A stretch of DNA of 64,000 nt from Ephemerocybe angulata (lineage: Eukaryota; Basidiomycota; Agaricomycetes; Agaricales; Psathyrellaceae). A program made the position numbers and the translations under genes. Of this stretch, positions 55,188 to 64,000 are shown in pieces; the first letter of the stretch is position 1; each line of letters begins with the position of its first letter. The notes under the pieces were generated by a model. That model saw only the letters and a program-made list of their open reading frames with translations. It searched no databases and had not been told where the DNA came from. The stretch is taken from positions 1,550,001 to 1,614,000 of the forward strand of contig JAACJK010000163.1 of the NCBI GenBank assembly GCA_013368325.1. The letters run 5' to 3'.

Positions 55188-58100
55188 TCAATCTTCCTCA
55201 ATGAGAATCGGTCTGTCGTCCGCTGGAATAGCAACGGGCTCGTCGACGACATGAGGGACCGCCCCGACAGCCCCACCCTTCTCCTCGACGTCATCATCTT
55301 CGACGAGAATGGGTTTATCCTCTACCGGGACAGGCGAGCGTTCGTCGACGGTCTCAGCGGCGGCAGTCTCGCTCTTCTCCTCGACTATACCATCTTCGAC
55401 GAGAACAGATTTGGTGTCATCGACGATGGCAGCAGGTTCGTCGACAGCCTGAGGAGCGGGTGCGTCCTCCTCTTCCACAACGGGTGCTTCCACAGGGGCG
55501 CAGATTGTCTTGCCTCCCTCAACAACGGGAGTGGACTCGACGTTCTCTGGGGTCGGCTCTGGGAGTTCCTCGACGGCCGGTGCGATTGGCTCGTCGGAGC
55601 TCGGAACAGAGGGTTCATCCTCCACAACGGCAGCGGGGGCACCGGGTTCATCTTCAACGATCACGGTCGAACCTTCCGCTGCGGCGGCCTCTTCAACTTT
55701 CGGGACGACAACGGCATCGGCGGTTTGCTCAACCTCCGACGTTTCAACGGTGGGAGCAGGGTCATTGGAGTCGGAAGCCGGAGGCTCGACTTGTGGCTCG
55801 GCGACTTGGGGCGCCTCCTCGACGACAGCCTCTTCAAAGATTGTAATATCAGTTTCTGTTACAAGAAAGGATGGACCCAACATACCAGTCTCCTTCGATT
55901 TAGCTTTATCCAACTCTTCGTCGTGACGATGGCCGTTACCATTCTGATTTGCCACAGGCTCTCCAGTTTCGACGGACGTCTGAGAGGCGTCCTTCGCTTG
56001 CTCAGCTGCCTTTGGTTCGCTGGGCGCAAAGACCGTCGCAGTCAAGGTAGCTTGAACAGCATCCAGGAGAGCCTCCGCTGACGGAGCAAGCCCTGTTTCG
56101 AAGGCTGTCTCGATTGCAGTGGGGAGGTCGTTGGCTTCGGCCAATGACTCAGCCAGGGTCATGTCGAGCGCAAGAGGGGCTTCCTTCGTCGGTTCCTTCT
56201 CGTCGGCAACTGGTGCAACTTGAACAGAGTCGAGCAACGCTTCAGCGGACGGGGTCGAACCGGCTTCGATCGTGTGTTCGATGGATTCAGAAAAATGCGG
56301 GGCCTCGGGTGCCTCAGGGGACTCGGGCTGTTCCTGTTCAGCTGGAGGGGTGGTGATGACATGTTCCAACGTGTCCAAGGGGACTGGAGGGACGAAGTCG
56401 GCATCGACGAGGGGAACTGGTGGGAGATCGACTCGAGCGTCAGCTTCATCCTCGTCGCCAGTCTTCAGTGGCTCTGCGTGAGGCACGTTTGAGACGACGT
56501 TGACGATTGGCACAGATCTTTCGGCGACATCTCTTTCCGCCTCGGGGACCGGTTCCTCTGAAGGCACTGTAGCCTCGATGCACTCCTCGACTGGCTGAAC
56601 GACAGCTAAGTCTGGTGCTTTCTCCTCTTCTGCATCCTTGACAAGTGGAGTCGGTTCCTCTGTTGCTGCTGCTGCTTCTCCTCCACTCGAAACTGGTTCG
56701 GCCGGTGCATCTTCGAAAGAAGCAGAAGTCACTTTAACAGCATCCTCGGGAGCAATCGCCGCATCAACGGGCGCTTCTGCCTCAGCCTCATCGACCGCTG
56801 CCTCGGAGGTCGCGATCGGTTCGTCGTCTTCCACGATGGCGCTGGCTACTGAATCTTCGGCCATGGGTGCCAGCTGCAACGAGACTTCATTTAAGCCCCC
56901 GCCTCCAACGTTAATTTCTGGCTCCGCTGACTCAGCAGCATCCACGATCTCCTTTGGCGCCTCTGCCTCAGGGGCTAGGACACCAGCTTCGGCTGCGGTG
57001 GGAACCTCCAGCTGAGTTGAAGTGGCCTCCTCCTCATCGACGGGGGGTTCTTCGTTGAGGTGGTCCTCGATGATGACGTCGGGCTCAACGGCTTCAATCT
57101 CTGCCTTTGCAACCTCGTCGATGGGGCCTTCCACGGTTTTCTCAGCGCTCTCCTCCAACACATCGGCCGCCTGGTCCTCAACAGCCTCCTCCTCCCGTTC
57201 CTCGACAACGTCTTCCACCTTCTCATCGGCAGTTCCCTCCACACTCTTCTCCTCGACGACTTCCTCCTCAACAGCCTCAACGGGGCTATCATCGAGTACG
57301 TCCTCCCCCTTCTCTTCGACGCTCTCGACGGGCGCTTCGATCGGAGCCTCAGCAGCAGCCTCAGCATCGGCAGTGGCATCGGCAACAGAATCCTCGTGCG
57401 AAACGTCGGCAATGACCTCTTCTTTAAGCTCGTCGCCGCCCACCGATTGATCCTCTGCTACCTGCTCGACCTGCTGAGCTTCCACTGTCGGCTCAGCGAT
57501 AGCGTCTTCGACCGCGGGAACAATAGGCTTGGATTCGACGTCCGCATCGCCAACTGGCGTCTCGGCTTCAGCGGTCTCAGCGTCTTCGAGTGTCTCTGCC
57601 TCAACGACGTCCGCAGGGGCTTCAAGTTGGGGGGCGGTGTCGACGGCAACCTCCGTCACGGGTTCATCGAAAGTAGGGGTTGGCTTCTCGACAGCAACGA
57701 CAGCAGCATCGACCGCTTCCTCGACCTTCGGCTCTTCAATGCCTGGAGTGGGCTCTTCCGCATGGGCTTCGACAGCTTGCTGTTCTGCTTCCGGCTCAAC
57801 AGTAGCTTCCTCGACAACAGCAGCGACAGGCTCAGCCTCGCCATCCATGACGTCTGCAGACTGATCTACTTCGCCAGAATCAACGGGGGCTTCAGGTTCG
57901 TCGGGGGTCTCGATGGGCGCGTCATTTGCAGAATCTGCTGTAGCAAAAGCGGGCTCCTCAAGAGCGAGGACTTCTTCAACCACCTCCTCGGGTACGGCTT
58001 CGCCTGCTTCCTCAACGGGCTCTTCCTTGGGTTCCTCGACAGCCGGCGCAGCCTCCTCTTCCTCGACTGTAGGCTCCTCGACGACAGCGGGCTCCTCGAC

Positions 58101-61100
58101 TGCCTCCTCGAGTACAACTGCGCTAGCTTCCTCTGCATGCTCTTCCTTGGGTTCCTCAACAGCCGGCGCGTGTTCCTCCTCAACCTGTTCGACCTGTTGT
58201 GCTTCAACTTCCGGTCCAGCAACAGCGTCTTCGACAGGAGGTTCTTCGAGAACAGCCTCTTCGACAACGGGGGCAACAGGCTCCACTTCAGCGACTTCCT
58301 CCTCAACGATTTCAGACTTCTCCATTTCGACAGACTCCTCCTGGATCTGAGCGTCGTGGGTCTCTCCGGTAGCAGCATCGACCACAGGTTCAGCGGTAGT
58401 AGCAGGCTCGGAGGCGGAATCTTCGACGACAGTGGTATCAGCAACCTGCTCCTCCACTGGAGCCTCGGTTTTCTCCTGAGTCTCCTCGACGTCCTTCTCC
58501 TTTACTTCATCTACAACTGGTGGTTGCTCCTCTGCAGCGAATGGTTCCACTTCGAGGTCAGCAACAATCTCCTCTGCCGCGGGAGCAACGGTTTGCTCTT
58601 CGACTTCCAAATCCTTGGCTTCTTCAACGGGATCCTCACGAACGGCCTCCTCGGTAGCAGCGTCAGGTTCCGGCTCCGGCTCGGGTTGGACGACTTCAGG
58701 TTGGACAGCTTTCTCTTCCGCCACTACAGGCTCGGCGATCTCAGGTTCGACAACCTCCTCTTCCTTCACCTCTTCCTCGACAACCACCTCGTCATCCACC
58801 TTGAGATCTTCTTGGACCTCGGATACCGCCACTTCAGGCGCGCTGGCTTCCTCTTCCTTAACCTCAGGCACGACAGGCTCCGCTTCTTCCACCTTTGTTT
58901 CCACGACCACCTCCTCTTCCTTCGCCTCTGGCTTGACAATATCCTCAGACTTGACAACCTCCTCTTCCTCCACCTCAGATTCGAGAGTCTCCTCTTCCTT
59001 CACCTCACGTTCGACATGTTCTTCCCCCTTCACCTCAGGCTGAACATCCTCCACATTCGCCTCACCTTCCACGAGCTGCACATCAGCAGGCGCCACCTCG
59101 ACATCCCGTTCCACCGCTTCCTCGGCACTCGCTAGATCAGGAGCGGCGCCATCGTCGTCGCCCTCTTTCTCTTCAGCACTTGCTTCAACGACTGGCTCGG
59201 GTTCGGAGACAACATCCTCTAGGACTACTGAAGGTTCAGGTTCCTGCGCGGGTGATTCATCGAGTGGCTCCGCGTGAGCGAATTCTTCTTCTTGACCCTC
59301 GACGACTACTTCTTGGTCTTTAGTCGTCTGCGGCGTCTCAACGACGGGTTCCACTCCAGGTTCTGCTGCGTTCTCAGCTTGAGGTATGTCCTCCTCGCGA
59401 ACGGCGACGTCTTCAACCAGCGCCTCTTCCTCGACGATAAGTGACTCTTCGACAGCACGGTCCGTGGGTTGATGAGCAGCTAACAGCAAATGGTTAGGCG
59501 ATGTCACCGAAAAGTCGGAACAGACAATCACACACCTTCAGCCGGGATCTCGTCACCGGAAAGTCGCCGTTCGGCGGGCGTTTCTGCTTTGGTCACTTCA
59601 ACAGGTAAGGAAGTTGAAGGCTCTTTCTCCTCGATGATCGGTTCAGGCGCAGCGGGAGCAGCAGCTACATTCCGATGAATCAATTGGATTCACACATTTT
59701 TACTAGCCAAGGGACTAACCTTCGGCATCACTCTCCTGTGGGAGCTCCTCCATCGGTTCGTCATTGCCTTGAACGTCCTCGGCTAGCAATTAAATGAAAT
59801 CAATACATGCGCGAAAAGGGATCGAAAACGTGGAATCCCGACCTTCCGTCACAGTCGTTTGAGTGTCCGCAACAACAGATCCTGCCAACGTGCCCTAGAT
59901 AGTGGACAAAGCGTCAGTTCCATAACGATATTTATAGAAATCCAATATGAACCTCGACGTTGATATCACTATCATCTGGCTTGTCATTAATGTGTGATTC
60001 AGTAGCGATACCGTCCGTAGCTATGCGGAATGTAAATATGAAAGGAAAGAAAGCAGTAACACTACAAAGAAGGATCACCTTGGGCACCTTCGGGCTTGGC
60101 CTCCTCAACCTCATCCTCAACGACGTCCGGGGTTCCAAGAGACACGGGCGCCTCTGCGGCGAGGTCTGCGCTAGCCACTGCTTCTTCGATCGGGGCGACG
60201 ACGTCATGGACTTCATTTCCGACGGGGGCAGGCGGGACGTCCACGTCCACCGCTGCAGTCTCCTGTGCCTCGGGCTCGGCTGGCTCCGGGGCAGCGATCA
60301 GCTCCGCAGCGCCCTCAGCTTCCACAGCAGCAGGGGGTTCCTCCTCGACGAGCCCAGGCGGGACACTTGGCTCGTCGGCATCTTCAGCCTCGATGGCAGC
60401 AGCGGTAGGCTCGGCGTCGACCGACTCATGTACAGCGTTGAGGTCGGCAGGTACTTCAGCTGCGGCCGTGGGTGTGGGCTCCTCCTCAACGACGGCCTCT
60501 GGAGCAGTGAGAAGGTCTGCAGCGCCCTCGGCCTCAACAGCGGCAGTTGTCTCTTCCTCCACCGGTTCTGGCACAGCGACGACCTCCTCAGCCTCGACTT
60601 CGATCGGGGCAGCAGGCTCCTCCTCTTGAACAGCCTCCGGTGCGACGGCCAGCTCTGCAGCGCCTTCAGCTTCAGCGACGGCGGTCGGTTCCTCATCCTC
60701 TGGCTCTGGGGCAACGATCTCCTCAGCCTCAACTTCAACAGGTGTGGCTTCCTCCTCCTGTACAGGCTCTGGAGCAACTACGAGCTCGGCAGCGCCCTCC
60801 GCCTCAGCAGCAGCAGTCGGCTCCTCCACGGGCTCTGGCGCAGCAACGCCTTCAACAGCAGCCTCAGCTTCAACGGGAGCGGAAGGTTCCTCCTCTTGGA
60901 TCGGCTCTGGGGCGACGACGGGCTCAGCATCACCCTCCGCCTCAGTCACTGCCGTTGGCTCCTCCACAACATCAGACTCGGGCTTGCCGATGGATCCATC
61001 TTCATCCGGGGCCACGCTCTCGTCCTGGACCTCTTCCACGGGGGCGGCAGCAGCCACCTCTTCGGCAACGACGCGGACCGACGCCTCGACAATGTCTTCA

Positions 61101-64000
61101 GCTGGTTCCGCGACCTCCACCTCCTGCTCCTCTTGACGAAGCGCTTCAACATCCACGGCAGCACGAACGGGTACGACCTCCGGCTCGATCACAGCGGCGA
61201 CTTCCTCAGACACTGGGGGGACAGACTCCACGGGAACCGCCTCCTCCTGCTTGACCACATCGGGTTCCGCCTCTTTGACCGCCACGGCAGGCTCTTCCGG
61301 CTGAACTTCAACGACTTCAGGCACGCTAAGAGGCGCGACGAGAGTCTCCTGGACCTTCTCCTCGGCTACGATCGGCGCCTCCTCCGCCTTCTCCAACGTC
61401 TCAACGACGGTCTCATCCTCAACGGTCGCCTTGACCTCCCCTTCCGTTGGCTCGGCGCCCTTCTCCTCCACAGCAACAACGGCGCCCTCCTTCATAGGCG
61501 TCCCATTGACCTCCCCATTCGTAGCTCCAACGACTGCCGCAACAGCAGCAGCAACAGGCACAGCAGCAACAACCGTCGTTGCCGCCGCGGTCGCCGACCC
61601 CTCCTCCTCCTTCTTCGCCCCCGCCGTTGTCGCAGCCGCCGCATCCAAACTCGTAACAGACTTCACATCCACCGACTTCCTCGGCTTCGGCGACGGAATC
61701 CTAACCCTCACAACCTCACCCACCCCTCCCCTCTTCCTCCAAGTCCTCCCACCCGCACTCGCAATAGTCGAGGTATTACTTCCACTCCTCGCAGCCGAGG
61801 GACGCGCGCCATCAGACCCTTCTTCAGAGATGACCTCGCCCATCTCGTTGACCCGCTGCCCGCGCTCCCTCTCCTTCCTATTCCTGCTCGACCCGACAGA
61901 CGTCGTAGAATTGGAGCGCGACGAAGTCCAGAAGGAGAACCGTTTCTTTCCGAGCGAGTGGGGAGAGCTCGGTCTCTCCGTTTGAGGCTCAGCCGAGCTC
62001 ACCTCCGTTGCGGGTACCGGCGGGGGCGGGGGCGCCTTCACGCTATACGTTTGCTCCAGCACAACCCACTTCACCGTCCCCTCCCCACCCTCCTTCGCAT
62101 ACTTGAGCTCAGGCACAAGCCCCGCCTTAATCTTACACACGACAAACGCAGGCCACGCTGCCGAGATGGGATCTAGGAGCGCGTCGTGCCAGAAATCGAT
62201 AAAGGCTTCGTCGAGGGGGACGACCTGGAGGAGGGCGACGCGCGACACGGTGGTAGGCTCGGGGGTTTCCTCAGGGATGCTAGCCTTGCGTGGCGCCGAG
62301 ACGAACTCGACGCTCTTGCGGGGTGCACTGCTCGAGGCCGAGCTCGCCTCTTTCCCGTGCCTGCTAGACTTCCTAGAGGGCGGCGCCGTCCGTTCGATAT
62401 CGCTCGCAAACAGAGTAGATGAGAGCGGCGTAAGCGTCGGACTCGCTCCGAATCCACTTGCGGAGAACAAAGACCAGTCGGCGCTTATAGGCGACAACGG
62501 GCTCGCGCTAGTCGGCGCCTTACTCTGCATAGAACTCGTACGCTTAATCTCATCCGTGAACTCTGAGAGGGAGAATGAGAGGCGCTTCGCACTTGGGGAG
62601 GAGGGCGAGAGGGGCAAGAGGCTGAATGCGGGAGACGTGGAGTCGTTGGAACCTTCTCCGGCTGGGACGAGGGAGAGGAAGCGAATAGTGTCGTCTGAGA
62701 AGATTTTGGACAGGGGTGTGCCTGTGCCTTCTGCCTTTGAGGCTTCAACGACCTTGGTCCATAGGCTGGAGAGGTCGCCTTCCACCGAGGTGTTGGAGAG
62801 GGCTTCGGCGATGAGGCGGAGTGGGTGGATCCGTGTCTTTGGACGTGCTGCTTCGCTTAGGAGTTCGGTTTCGACGCGTACGAGGAGCGCGTCGTGGACC
62901 CGTGTCGTAAACATGGGGCGGGGGAGAAGACGCTGGTCGTCCGTGGGGGATACGACGCCATAGGGGTACTTGCGAACAAGGTCAACCAGCCGCGTGGGCA
63001 TACGGTTGTTCACTGCCTCATCACTTCATCAAAAGTTTAGTTGGTCGTCGGTCGACAAGAGAATGGAGCTTACCGAATACGGGCGAAGAAGATGTGTTCG
63101 AGTTGACGTCCTGCTATTTCCCAGCGGGCGTAGAACGACCGCCAGTCGTCCTTTGTTTCGACGCGGTGGGTGTTGAGCAGCCAGAGCCCATATATCTTGG
63201 AGAGCTTGCTGCCGGATGTGCTGTTGGTCTCCGCGTGCGCCGCGAGCTGGGAGAATATCTCGAGGACTGCTTTGAGAAGTTCGAGGTGTTCCGAGGGTAT
63301 CAAAGGGGAAAGGGTATCGGAGAAGGCTTTCGGGGGATACTCAGCCTTGCGTTCTTCATCAAAGAATGTCTGGTACCAGTCTTCCTTGAGGTCCCCCTGA
63401 AGCTGGAGGTGACGCAATGCCCAGCGCAGGACGGCTGCGACGTCGTGGGGCGACTTGGTGGAATTGACTTCAGAGTCGAACGAGGAGTAAGGGCTCTTTG
63501 TGGTCAGAGAATGGAGGAACAAAGAGATGAGGCGTCGTTGAACTTCGGGGGAGGCGGAATACCAGTGGGGGTTCATGATACCGAGTGTCTCGAGCCCTGT
63601 GGGGAGGATAAGATTACCATGGATCGAAGGGTGAGTGTAAACGCACCGTGGTCGTTGATAGCTCGTGAGCATGCTCTGACGAGCCCGACGGCTTCGACTG
63701 GCGTCAACGTTCGCTCTCCAAGCGCCTTCTCCGTCAGCAGAGCTTCATTCTGGCTGATGTCGGTGAACAAGCTCAAGGGAAGTGCGGGAAGCTCGTCGAT
63801 CTTCCTGTTCGGCCGTACGGGCGATGCGGGACGCGACCTGGATCTGAAGAATGTCCGGAGCTTTGAGTCTGTGGGCGTGCGCTCCGCGCCTCGTCCCCGG
63901 TGGCTGCCATTGGCTTTGAGCTCCGGAAACTCGGTGGCGCTGGGAGATTCGCTAGGCGAGACGTCTTCGAACTTCCCGTCTAAGAGGTCCCCGGACCCTG
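55188..64000 (-). CDS. Giant Msb1/Mug8-domain protein with acidic repeat tail (5' end beyond window)
   Basis: The 5' part lies past 64000. At the right edge an exon reads SPSATEFPELKANG, then a basic stretch (SKLRTFFRSRSRPASPVRP), then LPALPLSLFTDISQNEALL. The following exons carry the Msb1/Mug8 domain (a RhoGAP-like fold in proteins of fungal polarity and cell-wall signalling). These include HDVAAVLRWALRHLQLQGDL, then TSGSKLSKIYGLWLLNT and ARWEIAGRQLEHIFFARIR, and then VDLVRKYPYGVV. A Ser/Pro-rich part with KKRFSFWTSSRSNSTTSVG follows. From about 61500 down to 55188 the protein is almost only Glu, Val, Ala and Pro. It continues through four small exons (59531-60060) whose phases connect, for example GIATESHINDKPDDSDINVE, and a 1,447-codon last exon ending at 55188. 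The total visible length exceeds 2,700 residues. The tail is probably disordered. Confidence 0.75.
60230..60930 (-). repeat. Degenerate coding tandem repeats in the acidic tail
   Basis: Several imperfect copies of a unit of about 25-33 codons occur, with a consensus like EEEPTAAVEAEGAAEL followed by APEPVQEEE. They are written with similar codons, so the DNA is a degenerate minisatellite. They fall in the exon that ends at 60062. Confidence 0.7.

Noticed and set aside
57060..59135. Long plus-strand open frame of 691 codons, Leu/Phe/Asp/Arg-rich
   Set aside because: It is the antisense shadow of the GAG/GAA/GTC-rich acidic tail. Biased codons on the minus strand avoid stops on the plus strand, and the predicted protein has no real domain.
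61431..61985. Plus-strand Ser/Thr/Ala-rich frame
   Set aside because: This is low-complexity shadow sequence opposite the linker of the giant gene.
59960..62176. Plus-strand open frame of 738 codons
   Set aside because: This is also an antisense shadow of the acidic repeats and the Ser/Arg-rich linker. The minus-strand reading carries the Msb1-type protein and consistent exon phases.

Overview
The window comes from a filamentous basidiomycete, most likely a wood-inhabiting agaricomycete of the Polyporales type. Genes are interrupted by many short (about 45-70 bp) GT-AG introns. Class I hydrophobins, a CYP63-like P450, a Ste12 with a homeodomain-like domain plus two C2H2 fingers, and several families that look basidiomycete-specific all point the same way. 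No prokaryotic, viral, tRNA, rRNA or CRISPR feature was seen.

Left part (0-16 kb): a small unknown protein (213-854, +); the TFIIIC TPR subunit (1579-5315, -); a CYP63-like P450 (6125-8561, +); a four-helix MARVEL-like membrane protein with a repeated PPxY tail (8818-9759, -); and a modular gene made of tandem copies of an uncharacterised domain, each split by an intron at the same place (10691-14094, +). Downstream lies a graveyard: a decayed extra unit of that gene, then two truncated gene fragments in opposite orientation that abut near 15.04 kb.

Middle (16-34.7 kb): STE12 (16203-20299, -) and the MAP kinase kinase STE7 (27071-28622, +), two parts of the pheromone/filamentation cascade, lie within about 12 kb. 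Between them are a 4.8-kb gene-poor stretch holding an inverted repeat, and an Rpn14/PAAF1-like proteasome assembly factor (25132-26606, -). An HNH-nuclease-like gene follows (29464-30837, -), related to the fragment at 15 kb. Two tandem paralogous Ser/Thr-rich single-pass membrane proteins follow (31597-33275 and 33715-34687, -).

Right-centre (35-49 kb): two divergent class I hydrophobins (35483-35841, -; 37414-37882, +) border the most unusual region. This is a cluster of six small single-pass membrane proteins (38393-48861). Most carry PPxY motifs of the kind bound by WW-domain (Rsp5/Nedd4-type) ubiquitin ligases, and several share two predicted cytoplasmic helices. One looks frameshifted. 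The cluster is interrupted by 3-ketodihydrosphingosine reductase (44988-46192, -) and by a 727-bp non-autonomous DNA transposon with perfect terminal inverted repeats (46581-47307).

Right end (50-64 kb): glycogen phosphorylase with about two dozen introns (50159-54579, +), then a giant gene on the minus strand running off the window (55188-64000). That gene has an Msb1/Mug8 polarity domain followed by more than 2,000 residues of acidic Glu/Val/Ala/Pro repeats. Exon boundaries were read by eye from splice signals and frame continuity. Outer limits are firm where stop codons and TATA-ATG spacing agree, and tentative where stated.
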